DNA of 64,000 nucleotides from the NCBI GenBank assembly GCA_014706295.1, contig JACSVZ010000022.1:13720830-13784829 (forward strand). The letters run 5' to 3'. The notes under the pieces were generated by a model. It was not told the DNA's origin. It did no database searches and saw nothing but the letters and a program-made list of their open reading frames with translations. The position numbers were made by a program, and so were the translations under genes. This DNA is from Lycocorax pyrrhopterus obiensis (Eukaryota; Chordata; Aves; Passeriformes; Paradisaeidae). Within the stretch, counting starts at the first letter, position 1, and each line of letters starts with the position of its first letter. This document shows positions 12,964-26,738 of the stretch, piece by piece.

Positions 12964-15900
12964 AAAGCAGCAAAACACAAGTCTGCACTTTTATCAATAT
13001 CTATTTCTTTTCATTCTGAGATAGATCCTTTGGGGGTATTTTTTTGAGAGAGGAATTTGGGAGCAGTCTCCCAGACATCTTCCCTGTGAGTTCTTCTTGC
13101 ATTTGTTTGCAATACCACGGGTTTGAATGTCTGGCGTCAAGCACAATTTTACTCAAATATGTGAATTACAGACATGTATATGGATTTTCAGGATGAGAGC
13201 CCAGATAAGTAGAATTCTGTTAGCACAGTAGCTACTTCTACATTTTTGTGATCTGAAAAAGAAACACTCATACTCTGCTCAGGCTCAGAACATTTTAGAA
13301 AAAGTCTTAAACTCAATTACTAGGATTTGGCGACCTTACAAAAAGAAACAGCACCTGATTAACTGATGAGGAAATAAACAGCAGCAATGCAATGTGACCT
13401 TTAAAGAGCAGCTCATGAAAATCTTTTGAATTATTTCTACTTAAAGGATATGTCAAGAATATACTTTCTGTGGTTGTTCTCTTCATTCTGTGTTGCCGCT
13501 TATCTGGCACTGTGGCATTTGGGGTTTGTACGGTGGATTCCCTCTGATGTTCCAGGGGCTGTGCATCCAACCAGGGACTGAGATTGTAATTACAGGGGTA
13601 CTGCCACTCTAAGGGAGATTTTGGTATACCTGGTTTTTAAATGAACTTTTATTGATGTGATTATTTACCCCTTGAAATATGCAATGTTCTCTTCAGTTCT
13701 TAATTTGACCCATGAAATGCTTTTTTATAGTGCAAGTGGTCACATTAATGGACACACCAAAGAACTGCTATAGTTAGACCCAGAAGTTCTGATAAACTTT
13801 CAGATCACCTCTCTCCCTATTATCTTAATAACAAAAATCATATTAGGGCTCTATAGTGTCATTCAGCCACTGTTCTTAAATATAGGTGTGAAGAAGAAAG
13901 CTGAAAATCACTTTGAATTCTTGTATTCTAAAGGGTTGGGTTGTGGATCTGTGAATGTAATCAAAGTAGAAGTACTAGAAAATATTTTGGAATAATTTTT
14001 TGCTTACGATTGGGCAAACACATCAAATGCGTCTTCTTAGGTAGAGAATGAGAGAACATTAAAATGGAATTTGTCATATAAATGTGGTTTATCAAAATTC
14101 AAATAGGATATATAACCAGTTCTACATCGGGTAAGATTTTCTTATAACCTTTTTGTTAACTTTCAGCTATGAAGTAAATGAAACTATTTTGCCCATGAGC
14201 AGTGAATTAATTTTCGTATTTTAATTAGATAATTACAAGTTTTTTCTATATTGAAAAAACAGTTGAAAAATATAGATCCCTCAGATGTCTGAACACACCA
14301 TTAAAACTTGCAATTTTCTTGTAACTCTTATATTAAAAGCCAGTTGTATCCTGTAGAATCTATTTTTGATAACGCTGTTGTAGTTACAAATAAATGGTAA
14401 CATTTATCTTTCGTTTCCATTCCCTACACTTTCCTTACCTCCCACTTCTGCTCTCTCAGTCACTCCACCCCTCTGTTCCTCTGCTCCCGGGCTGTTTCTC
14501 TGAAGGGGTGCTGGCAGTCAATACTTTCCTATCAGAACTCCAGAAGCACCCAAAACTTCAGGAATAATTTAAAACCTCCAAAGGTGCAGCCACCTGTGTT
14601 CCCTTCCCTTCTCTTTGTTCGCACAGAAGCAGGTGACTCAGAAGAACATGACCCGGATCTGAAACACAGACAGGTCCTTCCCTGAATTTGCACTTGAGAA
14701 TAAAATGTTTGTAGATGAAATTTAATTCAATTAAAGTTGGAAAGGTGGTTGCTATCTCACAGATACCCTTTCTTAAACCAATTTCTTTTTCATGCTGGAA
14801 AAGGATCCAAGAACTCCTCATCTCCCTGGTTGTTGCTTTTTTTTCCTCCCTCCTTATGTGGCCAGTACAAAGAGAATTGTTTATGCTTTTCTGAGTGAAT
14901 GCCAAGAAGAAAAGAACCAGAAAACAAAGCCTAAACCCTTCTTGAATTTGCTACTTTAATTTTCTGACAGTCTGTCACACTGAAGCAGAAAAATCTTAAA
15001 AATTCAGTTTATATATTTCCTTTAAAACTATTTGGGGAAGCTGAGTATGCACCAGCCTTTGAAGAGACTATAATCTAGGTTGAAAGCATAAGAGGAGGCA
15101 TATTAGAAACTTTTTTCTTCCTTTTGTTTTCTCTTCAAAATTGAATGGGACAAATCATCACAGTTCTGTTCTCTCAAAAGCCATTGAACATCTGCCACCA
15201 GATAAGGATTGTCAGCCTTTGTGCCTCTGTCTGCAGCACTTGTGCACAGTAATCACTGCTCTTCCCTGACAGTTGCTGTTCGTGAGAGGATGTGAACTCA
15301 GGTTCCCCCCGTCTCTTTTGTCCATCTCCCATCATCCACCCTCCTTACCTTCATTCTTACTGCTGTCTTTTGTAGATCCTGCTTTTTTCAAGACTTTTTC
15401 TTTTGCTGTTTTGACAAAAAAAAAAAGTGGAGTTTTTTTTAAAAAGTTTCTTCCAGTGTTGCCTTCATTTTTGGGTCTTTCTTTTGCTTTCACATGGAAA
15501 TTAGGTTTATACTGTCAGCAGTTACTTGTCTCTGTCAGGTTTCAAAACTTCTGTCAGGTTTCAAATTTTCTCAGCTGTTTATTAATTACAGCTGAAGGAG
15601 ATGAACAGGTGTTCTAAAAATAAACATAAACCCATGCTTTCATTTTGGTTGAGTAATACACAATTATTCACCATCCCATGAGCGTGCTTGTAGCTCCAAC
15701 TATACATTATATGTGATGTTAAAGATGTGTGTGCTGCTTTATGCAGTGTTTGTGGTACAGACACGGACCCACACCATTGTTGTCCTGCATCAAGTATTAT
15801 AAACAGGTAGCTAAATAATAAAAATATTCGTGGCAAAAGTTATGCAAAGTAGGTTTTTGAGGTGTAGTGAGTGTTATTTGGCCCAGCAGCCATTGCTTAA

Positions 15901-17963
15901 TCATGTTCTCCCACACCAAGACATGATGGCTGGAAAACTTAGCAAAAAAAAAAAGGGATACTTGATGGTATCTATCATTCCCCAAAAGATTCCTCTTGGA
16001 AATGTTGCTTCCTGGAATGAATTTGCAATAAGGCAAATAATTTAGATATCTAGAGCAAGCCTGCTACAGGTACAAGGTACAAATATTAAAGTTCTCTGCT
16101 AGTTCTGTGTTTAATCAAAGCACGTTAATTTAAAATATGCATTTCAATCCCAGTCATTTCATATTGTATATGTATATAGGTAAAATAAATATAGGTCTAG
16201 TATTGTTTAATAAAAGAATAACAAAATGATTCCTGACATAATCACCTTTAAGCTTATACCTGACCTCATATATTTTAATTATGTATAAGAGCTAGCAGAT
16301 CTCCTGTGCTACAAGGAGCCCTTCATTACCTGTAATTCCTATTTTATAACTTTTTTGTTTGATCTGTTCCAGGATTCATTCTGAAGAAATTCAACAGAAT
16401 AAATTATCATTCTCCCCAACCATTTGACTGTAGCTTTGAATATATAATGTATCCACCCATGTATATTATTTATGAAAGATTGATTATTCTTTCATCTCAA
16501 TATCCCTTTTATGTCAAGAGAATTTCAGATTTAACACTTTCCTTCCCAGACACGAAGAATTGCTGTCCAAGTGTGGTGCTGCATCCCACATGGGCACATC
16601 AAAGCTCCCTGAAAGCTCTTCTGGGTACGTCAGCAGGAGCTGCACTTACACTTTTGACTCACAGGCTGCTAAAGACAACTCAAGGGGTGGGAAGGGGAAC
16701 AGGTGAATGGACTTTATCATCCATGCCCTGAATGATGAAACATGCTCTTTTAAAGCTGGATCAACATGGAATTTTAAATTAAACTTTCGGCTCTGATTTA
16801 CTGCTTTGCTGCACCAGTTTTTGACCAGTAAGTGGAGTAGTAGTGAGCTCAAACTGCCAAGAAAATCTAGAAAAATGGGGATAAATATGAACTGAAGGTA
16901 CATAGTTGGAAGCCATTTGTGTTTCAGTGGATTTGCTGTGTTTGTGTAAATAGAATGAAAATAAATAAAACAGTATGTTTGTGTTGGGAAAAGGCTGCAT
17001 TTGCTTTTTACCTCCAGGTTTTGGTAAACCTGAGAGCTTTGTGTTTCCCAAGGACAGATGGCTTCATTACCACTTCCCCTGCACTGCTGTCAGTGACAAA
17101 TCTCACAGCACACAGGGTAAGATGGTGTCTTCTCATCAAACCGTGAGGAGAACTTCTGTCTGGGGAATGCATTTTCCTTCCTGAGACTGTTCCTGGGATG
17201 GTCTCACAGGAAAAGGGTGAATTAAATAAGCTTTCTATTGGTACAGCTTTTCCAAGGTGTGCACACAGTTCTCAGCAGTTGGATCAGATACCAGCTCCTT
17301 TCTCAAAGAGGACTGTACCAGATACTGATTAGGGATGGATGAAAGGCATTCAAACTTAGGATTTTTGAGAAATCCAGGAGCACTCTTTGGCTATTACTTA
17401 TATTTTTCCATCAACCAGAAAAATCTTCACTGTGGCTCCAAAGTGTTCAAAGCCCTTTCTTCTGTCCACCCTGTAGCCTTTTTCCAACTTGGATTAGCTC
17501 CTGCTATTTCTTTATGGAGAAGCAGATCCTAAGCAAAAGCCACCTTGGTGGCAGTGAGATGAGTTACATGAAGAATTTGGATGGGTATTTGGGTTGTCTA
17601 ATGCCCCTGGTGTCAGGTACAATTATCTGTGAAGTTTGAGGGTTTTTACAGGTACATTTCACACATTTTATCTCCAAGTTGTCAAGCTTGTCTGGAAAAT
17701 GGATGGTCAAGGAATAGTTAATCTTGTAACTCTGGGGTTAAGGTCAAGGGTATCATTCACACCACCACTGCTGCTTCTTAAAGTTTATCTGTTCATCCTG
17801 TCTCTTCATAGGTGTTCTGACATGTGATGATCTTTGCAAAACATGCAGCTATTTTAATTTTTGATGACTTTTCTGGTGGTCAGTTATTTTCACTCCCTTT
17901 TCATCTTTTCTTTCCAATAAAGTTACGCATTTTTGCTTGAACTTTTTGTAGAAATTCTGTTTC
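12964..17963. other. Non-genic A/T-rich stretch
   Basis: There is no gene signal. A 19-bp tandem duplication lies at 15531-15567 and an A-run of 12 near 15416-15427. The frames at 14558-14905 (-) and 15273-15617 (+) exceed 110 codons but have no recognisable content. The second is a pyrimidine-rich strand giving Phe/Ser/Leu runs, a composition artefact. Confidence 0.65.
15531..15567. repeat. 19-bp tandem duplication
   Basis: The block TCTGTCAGGTTTCAAA occurs twice with a 19-base period and almost no divergence, so it is relatively young. It is seen directly and no function is inferred. Confidence 0.75.
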
Positions 17964-18035
17964 TCTGTCCATGCTAGGGGAGTTGGAACTAGATGATCTT
18001 TAAGCTCCTTTCCAATCCAACCCATTTTATGATTA
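17964..18035 (+). mobile_element. CR1 LINE 3' tail fragment
   Basis: The sequence contains the hallmark end of avian CR1 retrotransposons: GTTGGAACTAGATGATCTTTAAG, then a CCTTTCCAATCCAACCCATTTTATGATT-type ending, preceded by a degraded CTGTCCATG...GGGG block. CR1 copies are usually 5'-truncated by incomplete target-primed reverse transcription, and this is an extreme case with only about 70 bases of the 3' untranslated region kept. It has no coding capacity. The minus-strand open frame crossing it is a shadow of the repeat. Confidence 0.85.
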
Positions 18036-18492
18036 AGTTGTTCAGCAAAATAACTGGATTTTTGATCTAAATCCAATGAGAAAAAAGATCAAATGAAACA
18101 TGAGTTACTGAAATGATGAGCTTTAAAATGCAAAATTATGAAAGTCATAAGGAAATTTATTTTTCAAATGGTGGACTAACACTGATTTAAAGATGGGGAA
18201 TCAAAATCATTTCATGTTATGCATTTTGAGGAGGGAGGAGATTCTTTTGGTCAAAATAACTCTTGATAGAAAGCTGAAAGGCTGCTGCAGGTTTTGGTTA
18301 AAAATGAATCAAAGTTTCACCTAAACTTGGTTTTGCATTTTGTGATAAAAATATGTTTTCAGGTTGTCCAATAAGGTTATCTTTTGAAATGTATTGCCTA
18401 AGCAATAAGTAGAGTAGAAATTATTCAGTCATCACCCTGTCAAGGACTGCATGATTCCCACTGGCATTTGGGAAGATGATGTGCAAACCAAG

Positions 18493-18595
18493 GCCCTAAT
18501 TCTGTAAAGATATCACATTCTCCAGTTTATGCACAAAAACAGCCAGCAACTTCCATGGGACTGCAGTGGGTATAAACTGTGTTTGCTGGCTGCTT
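18493..18595. repeat. Ancient inverted-repeat interspersed element (family not named)
   Basis: The block starts with GGCCCTAATTCTGTAAAG and has a central CCATGGGACTGCAGTGGG region. This resembles an old palindromic interspersed repeat that I know from amniote genomes with a 'CCCATTGACTTCAATGGG'-type centre, but I cannot name its family. Two perfect inverted-repeat pairs are present: an 8-bp pair at 18523-18530 and 18572-18579, and a 10-bp pair at 18540-18549 and 18583-18592. They cross rather than nest, so the segment does not fold as one simple hairpin. The inverted repeats are seen directly; the family assignment is inference. Confidence 0.35.
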
Positions 18596-21500
18596 TCCTG
18601 CAAGAAGCTGTAGGAAAATTCACTCCCATAAAAGCTCCCTGGATGTCTTAATTCTTGTTGGTTCCAAGAGCTGTATCCTTATCAATGAAAAGATAAGGCT
18701 GTACAGTTTGGGAGTCTGAATGCACCCCTGGCGTTCAAAGGAACAGGTTTGCTTTCCAAACCTGCCAAATATTTGTTGGTTGGAAACTGTTCCTCAGTTT
18801 TGTCCTCTTTAAAACTACTCTTAACCTCTCCTCTGCACAAAACCAGAGAGCATCACCTGCCATGAGTATTGGTTTGTCACTGGTTTTCTGCAGAAATAAC
18901 TCAAGAACATCTGGAACATTAATAACTTGTGTCACAGGAATGCAGCAGCATTGCACTGCAAGGGTGTTAATTTATCTTTCATAGCTGAATTAAACCAGAT
19001 TGTGTAACACAGGGGAATTTCTTGCCCACCGGTAAGATTGAGTTGGATCTGACTTTGTGTAGCTCTGGTAGCAAAAAACTTTAAATTCTTTTTATTTTTG
19101 ATCTTTCATATCCCTTGTTTCCTTATTCCACCAGTCTAGAAAGCTTTGTCCCATTTGTGTGTCCATTCATCTAATTTCATTTGCTTGGATTTTTGGTTGG
19201 TTGGTTTTTGGTGGGTTCTTCTGAGAGGGCAGAGATGAGGGAATAGTTTGGAGGAGGGTAAGGTTTTCGTCCAATGGAAATTCTTACCTCCTTTTCCAAG
19301 AACAAGAAAATTCCTCTTTCTTTCTCTCTGTGCAATGCAGTTCTGAGCTTATTAGAAGAAATTTTTTTACAGTGGGAGCTAAGGGAAGGCGCTGGGCTTC
19401 CTTCATCAGTGGTGCCTGTGTGTGACTTAATCCGAGTCACTGGAGTCACGCCCTGCTGAAGTGGCTGGAGGCTGCCCTTGCTCCATCACAGAGGGATTCT
19501 GAGTGGCCGTTTGACAGCGCTGGCTGGGGATCTTGTCTTCAACAAACGCTTGATGCTCACACACAGCTTTTGCATGGCTGTGCTGTTCCCATCTGTTACC
19601 ATGGCACTGTTCCTGCCCAAGGTGAAATGCCAGCTCTAATAGGGCAGAAGTGCCAAGGAAAGATTAGTTTGGATGGGACGACTCATTTCTGCTCCAAGAG
19701 CCCTGTCTTGTGCAAGAATTCCCCCCTCCAGGACTGTGTCATGCAGGAGCCGGGCTTTTTTCCATTTGCTGTTGCTCGTTTCCCTTTGAGTTTCCTCCTC
19801 CTCCTCCTGAAGGCTGCTCTCCCAAACACTCTGAAGGCAAGGCTGGCCCCAGGCTTCAGTCTGCCTCCATCAGCACCCCCAGCTGAACAGCAGACTCTGC
19901 CTAATTTGGCTTCAGTGAGTGATTTCTTGTGTTTTAAGAACTAGCCAAGAATGCTGTGGTTGGTTGTGATATCCTATCCTGTTGGTTCTTTGTATATTAT
20001 TTCTCTCACTACATGATCATTGTCCTATTTCTTAAATAAACTTTGCACTACTGTGCATTTAGGGACTTAGTGTAACTTTGTAAGCATCTCTGTAAGTAAA
20101 GGGTTTTCTTTTTGTATCTATAATTAAATTGATGTCATTGTTCTAAGGTCCTCGAGCTATTCTAATTGATCCTGGAGCTCTTAAGGTTAGAAGTTCCCTT
20201 CTTTCAAAGATTTCCATTTTAATAATTTATCTGTTACTCTTTTTAATACACACTTCATTGTGAACATCTCTTTTGGAGAAAAGGTGGTTAACAATGAGAA
20301 ATAATGTATTTTCAGTCTCAGGTTCCTTTATCTGCTGGTTTTTGGGGTTTTTTTTCTGAAGTACTTTCTAGTCTACCCATCCTTTTTGGGAAAAGCATGA
20401 AGAATTTGTCATTTTGGACCCACTTTAACTAATACTTGTCAGAATGGTATTTTAGACAGCCATGCTAAAGCTGTGTACCTGAAGTTTTAAGGCAGATTTT
20501 TCTCTGTATCTGGATGTATTTTAAAGCTGTTGGAAGGTTTTCTGCAGTTGTCATAGCCCTGGTGCAGCCTTCTGTAATGTTTTAACTATAAACATGAGAC
20601 TGGAAAATCAGCAAGGTTGAAATCATTTTATAAAGGGATAGAAGAAAAGGTTGGCTGGAGAAATTGCTATAAACAAAGTGAATTGTTCATTACAGAAGGA
20701 AAATGAACTTGCTCTATGGAAGATTAACTGTCTATTAACTGCAGACCAGGAAGGGAGAGCAGACAGTTGCTCAGGATATATTAATTTGCAGTAGCTCAGT
20801 ATCTCTGCCTCCCACTCAGTTAACGTCGCTCTGTCTCTTTACTTTATTCTTCTCCAGAGATTTTTTAATTACCTTTTCTTTATTCTCTCAGTTCAAAATT
20901 AATGATGAAGTAATTATTAGTTGTAAATCAGAATGCCTGAAGATGAAGAGACCAGCACTAGAAGTTGGGACTGAAGCAAACCAAAAGCTTCATCGCTTTC
21001 CCACATTCCTGGAAGTTTCCAGTTGAGTGAGTTCTTAGTCTCAGGAACATATTTTTGCATAGATTTTATTTCTACATCCTGGGATTTGCTAAGCAAGCTG
21101 TAACAGACCAAGTATCTTAGCTCAGAGACCGAATCTCAGAGTGCCATGTTCTACCATGGACCTTTCTGGATGTGAAAGGAAACAGCTCCCCGGGCATGTC
21201 TGCTCGGGGGGATTTGAAGCAGATGTTGGCCCTGAGTTTGGTGGAAAATTTTGAGTTTTCTAAACTATCTCAGGAGCACTGAGAAAGTGGGACTCAGCTG
21301 AAATAAATGGGCAGGATGGAGTTGCTGGTTTTGTCAGACACCGAGGCAAGGGCAGACCTCAGCTCTGTGCCTTGTCTGCCTTTCGTGTTTTTGCACAGTA
21401 TTATCTGTGTGCAACGTACAGCAGCCTGAACCAGTATCTGATGTGTTGTGAAGACAGATGAAGGGCAGAGGAAGCCTATTCAGCTCCAGAAATCAGAACC

Positions 21501-24500
21501 TTTAAGTGCCACTTAACATGTAGGAATAAATAATGAGTTGAGATCTGGGGAAGCTGCACTGCATAGATTTGTTCTGAGCTGCTCACGAGCTCCCTGACAG
21601 GTCTCCTCTGCTGGGCTTTGTTGTCAGGTGCCAGGCAGGAATTTGTGTGTGCCATGCACACACTCACCTATAAATAACTGATGTGTTTGCCGGGAGGAAT
21701 CGTGGATGATCCACAAAACACGGAACGGCAGCTGCTGCGTGGCTTTCATGAAACTCCTCAGAGCGGGGCACCAAGGGCTCAGGGAAGTGCTGGTGCCCTT
21801 CCAGCAACAGAACCAATGCCATGTGTCATTTGCTGCTGATTTTTATGCAAACTTTGACATTACAGTGGGTTTTATACTAATTTTTGTAAGTTTGTCATAA
21901 TGATTTATTATAATTTAATGAATTATTGGAATTGTTAAGTTCAAGTAAGGAAAGAAGGGCTCACACAACATCTTCTGAGCACTGCCTGCACTGCAGAGTG
22001 TAATAAGCAACAGGTTTTTAACATGTGCAAGTCACATCTGCTTTCATTTGCAAATTATCCGTTAAATAATACCAAAATAAGAGATTTCAATTAATTGCTC
22101 TTGTGCTGTGCATCTCAAATGCTTTCTGAGGAGGTTTTTGTTATTTGGGCAGCTGAAATACCTGGCAAAGAGAGGGAGAAGAATCAGCTGACAAACCAAC
22201 AGATGCAGCAGCAAGAAATTATTTTAAAGGGGCACATCCTGCGTTTAAGAGTGTTCAAAATTCAGGTTACATGCAGGAAAAAATCCAACATATTGCCATT
22301 CATGGAGAAATTATAAATTCCAAATGAGTTGGAATATTATGCTCCAGCCATCTAAATGTAGAGTTCCTGTATCAGCAGGAATGCTGGAATAGCATTTTAT
22401 TTTCCACAGTGATGAAACTGGCAAATTCAGCACTTAATCCAATTTCTGGGAGGGTTTTTTTCCTCTATGGAAATTGTGAAAATTGTATATTTATTTATTC
22501 TATCAGAATTTAGTTGCTGGTGGTTAACAATTATGTGACCATGTAGTAGCCTTAACAGAAATTTCAGTACATATATTCGGGGTGAGAACATTAATATAGT
22601 GAAAAATGCCAATGGAATGTTGTATCATAAATTATTAAGCAGTAATAAATGAAAACCAAAATGAATAACTGAAAGATTTCTAAGTCAAGGTGATGCTTGC
22701 AATAAATATTTTCACTGAAACACTTCTCCCTGGGTTAGTAGGATGTGAAAAATCTGCTATATAATAGCAGAGCATTTAGAGCATTGAATTACTGAAGTTG
22801 GAATTCTAATAATAAATTGGATTAAAAATCTCCAGGAGTTTCAAGAAAAGAGTCTGGAATGGGCCACACTGGAGCCCCTCTGTGTGTCTGGTGGGATCTT
22901 TCCCAGCAGGCATTTAACAGCACATTCCGTCTTAAAACATTTGGAGATCTTTGAAGGAAATAAATTTATTATTATGTATTTTATCATAGTTTGTTAACAT
23001 TTACCTCCGTAAGTATCCCCTCCAAACTGGTGAGGCTGCTAAACTTTAGATTCCAAAGCACTCCCAGAATGTTTAGAACAGCTGTAGAATATCAGCAAAC
23101 CTGGAGTATCATTTCCTTCTAATGACATTTGGGCTGTATATGTGAATCAAAAAGTCAAACAACGTATTTCATTTTCATCACAACATGATTTTTCTGTCTG
23201 ACATTAATACAGGGTCAAATAAACATCTCATGGGAAGGAAATAAATCCAAATTTGAAGTCTGAAAGGGCAGTCATATTTCTTGAATGTTCTGAATGTCAG
23301 CTTTCTGATAGGAAACAAATGCAACAGCAAGGAGCGGGGACATTTGGAGTTGTCTTTTGTATTCACATCCAAGTTTAATTTCTTTGAATCCTTGGTGTTT
23401 CCCATGCAGCAGTATCTTACGGCATTTCTAATGTTTCTCTTAAACTTCAGCAAATGAAAAGCTTTGAAAGGTCAGACATTCTTTGCCGTATCAAATAAAA
23501 TAAAGCTAACTTAATAGGTGTTGTTTAATAAAACAGAAAATGATGTCTCACGCAGATGTGTTGTTAAAGATGAACTTCCCTTAGGGTTTTGCTACTGGAG
23601 AGAGTCTCATAGATTGCAAATTCTTCTAAAAAAAATTATACTGGGTGTCCTAATAATAAACACAATGATTTTTTTTTTTTTTTTAAATCCTGCTCTCTAT
23701 TGTGCCCTGTGATTATAATGGCAAGTTATCATTCAGGGACAGACAGATTAATGCAATCATCCTCTGACCCACATGTCCTGGAAAATGAAATCTAATGTCA
23801 AAAATAAGAACAGTAAATTAATATTTAATTCAATAGCCGAGAATAGGCAATATTCTCTCACTTAGTAGTGTTAGAGTTTTGTTTGATTTTATTTAGTCTC
23901 TACAGTAAGAATAAGTAAAGATGAACTTCAGTGTAAGATAACCCCAAAAGATTTTGGTTTAGGATTTTCTTAAGGGTGTCCACAGTTATTTCTGACAAAA
24001 AGCTGAGACTGTCATTCTTCCTTGACAAAATGGGTCATAATCAGCAAATTTAGCGGCTGTTCTCTATAGAGTTACCTTATAATGGCCTGAATTTTCTATA
24101 TCTAGGGAGGAACTGTAATGAGATTCTATTTTATTATTTTTTGAACTTGTTTCCTTGTTCCTAATATGCTTAGGGCATATTTTTCTGTGTACTGACTAAC
24201 AGATTTCTTTGAAATAATCTTCCTAGACTGAACTAACATGTATTATAAGTATCTGCTGAGAACAAATAAATAAGAGACAAGTTATCAAGAGGAAAAGTAA
24301 GGAAAGCTGTGAGCAGTTTAGAAGACAGAGCTCTGTTCTGGCACTGCCTCCAGTCCTCTCACTGCTCCGAGGTTGGGTGTTAACAGGGCACTGCTGTTGC
24401 CAAGGTTCGAGCTTCACCCTCATTCAGCACACGTTAATTGAGTGACCATTCGAACCTGGGAGTGCCTCAGTGACTGATTCCTAAATTTGCAGACAAATTG

Positions 24501-25280
24501 GTCCTTTTCAGGGAGCAATGCTGGCAAACCCATTGCACTGTGAGGAGGCTTGTCCTGCTTGGACCTTAGGGGAGCAAAGATGAGGGTTTGGAGGATGTTA
24601 ATTTTTAGATTTAGCATAAAGCAATTACTGTTCAAAGGTGTTTTCTGCCTCTGAAAGGTAGATCATCACATGTGGAATCATCTATTCCCAATTTTTTTTT
24701 CAAGTTTTTTAAAATAAGCTAAAATTCCTATAGGAAAAAAACTGCCTTTGAAATTCCTTTTCCTGATTAAACAAACAATTCTTTTAATTGTTTTCATTGT
24801 TCTGAAAGCAGAGAAACAACTATGAGCGGAAAGAAATCTTCACAAGCTCTAGTTATTTTTTTAAATAAAGACTTAGATAGGAGGAATTTACTCTCATCCT
24901 CTTTCATTATTGCCTGTGAAATGAGGTGAGAATATATAATCCTCATACTTCTACCACTGGCTCAGTCAGGACACTGTGCAAAAACCAATTGTTATAGTAA
25001 TTGAATTTCACTAAAATTTATGAATCCTCTTCAGTAATGTCAAGTTTATTGAAATCTAAAAATAAAGAAACAGAATACAAGTCTGAATTATGACTTAAGA
25101 AGGAATTGTAATATATACAACTTGGAGCACCATTATTAATAAAGAAAAAATAATGCACTTCACAGGAAATTAGTTTTCTAACTATTTGTGCTATTGTGAA
25201 ATGTTACTGCGTGTAATCATTTGTAAGGAATAGTTTCCAAAATTTATCTTCAACGCACTCTCTAAAACATTAAATGAAGA
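18596..25280. other. Non-genic stretch with one G+C-richer patch
   Basis: No gene is recognised. The patch at about 19450-19900 is G+C-richer and carries a 124-codon frame with a TTG opening (19570-19944), followed by a sequence with an AATAAA hexamer near 20034. That would suit the 3' end of a transcript, but nothing links the two. A TAAT-rich, repeat-free segment at 20750-20920 is a weak conserved-element candidate. A pure T16 run lies at 23669-23684. The GGTTCGAATGG word on the minus strand near 24450 resembles a tRNA B box but has no tRNA around it. Confidence 0.6.
23669..23684. repeat. T16 homopolymer
   Basis: An uninterrupted run of sixteen T is seen directly. It could be a simple mononucleotide repeat. 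No retroposed body is recognisable on the adjoining side. Confidence 0.85.
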
Positions 25281-26724
25281 TCAGTGGAGATTTTCACAGC
25301 ACCAAGGTGGCAACGAACAAGGGAAACTGAAGATAGAACATGAAAACCCTTCTATCATAATCTTGTGAGGGGCTGGACAGGTCACTGTGCTCAATACAAG
25401 AAATTTGGACATGCAGAAGTACAGTGGGGTTTGCACAGGGACAGTGGTGATTATGATCATTATTCTTATTGTTACCGGTTGTGTGTGGGTTTGCAATGCA
25501 GGGAGACTGAATGGAGACTGGCACGTCGCTGTTCTGTTGAGCCAGAGTCTTTCAGGGGCAGGTCCAGATCATAAGAGACAAAAGTTCTTTTGGGAGGTGC
25601 TTGTTACACTCCTGAAATCAGTCTCCAGTTGAAGGCCTCATCCAAAATGACTTATTTGTGAACCACTCGGGTTCAAGTTGCCCACACAAAAACCTCAATG
25701 CTCTTGTGTGCATGTTGTGCCTGGAGGACAGAGCACATCCTCATTAATACAGCAGTGTCACCTAGGATTGGATTGATGGAAATGATTTACAGAGGATTAG
25801 GGAATCTTGTTCTGTTTTACCAATAAACAGTGTTACATTATCACATTGCAATAGCTAATTCTATCGCTGGGCCTTTTCTCTCGAAAATTAACATGATTTT
25901 CAGAGGGAAAATAATTACATGTCATTCATAATCCATTAACAAGATAAAAATAAAATTGGGTGCTTATTTTCAGAGGGAGAAGTCTAGAGTACCTACACTT
26001 CCCTCATGTGGCATGTTCGTGTAAAGGCTTCTAAGAACCATATTAATCAACTAAAATCTGATACTTCAGATTCCTCTTATTGGAATAGAATTGTTTAGGA
26101 GCATCAGAATTAGACTTTAAGAAAAGGAGCTTTGTTTAAAGACTTTTGCCTGTATTAATGCCAGTGAATAGTGAAGGAGTTTAAATACAGAGTTACAAGA
26201 AAAGCGCATGAACGTGGACATTGATTATTATTTTTTGCAATACAAGCAAATAAACACTAAAAAACACAAGCAAAACCACTGAAGTTTGCCCCTCATACAG
26301 AGATTTTCATCAGCACATCTCATACAGAAAATATCATCATATTTTGCAGACCAGAAGCTGAAGCGGTGGGAAGGCAAATATTGCTGGTATTTGGGCAGGG
26401 ACAATTTAACCCTGTTTTGAGACTTTACTGTTCCCCAACCAAGGAGCTTTGCTGCCCCTGCAGCACAACCTGGTACTCCTAAAGAGACTGCACAAGTTGA
26501 TAGGAATTTTTTGTAAGGGACAATTTAGTTCCTTTCTTTCTTTTTGTCATGTTTTTGTTTTCCAGCTCCCAAACACTTTAGGATGCAAGAGCTTTTTTTA
26601 CTCTTTTTTTTTTTAACTCTAAACTGGACAGGCAAACTTAATGATTTTTCAAATGCATTTGTTGCTTTTAAGTAGCACTTGCCAGAGAGCCATTAGAGCC
26701 ATGATTAATTCCTTCTGTCACAGC

Positions 26725-26738
26725 AAAAAAAAAAAAAA
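26725..26738. repeat. A14 homopolymer
   Basis: A run of fourteen A is seen directly. No source-gene sequence or target-site duplication is evident around it, so it is treated as simple sequence rather than the tail of a retroposed copy. Confidence 0.8.

Noticed and set aside
24436..24460. GGTTCGAATGG on the minus strand, like a tRNA B box
   Set aside because: No A box, acceptor stem or cloverleaf pairing is present at the proper distance, and the flanks do not follow the MIR core.
25281..25632. Overlapping frames with a hydrophobic stretch (Val/Ile/Leu run) like a membrane protein
   Set aside because: Open frames occur on both strands in several phases. The hydrophobic run comes from ATT/GTT-rich DNA and has no conserved start or signal context.
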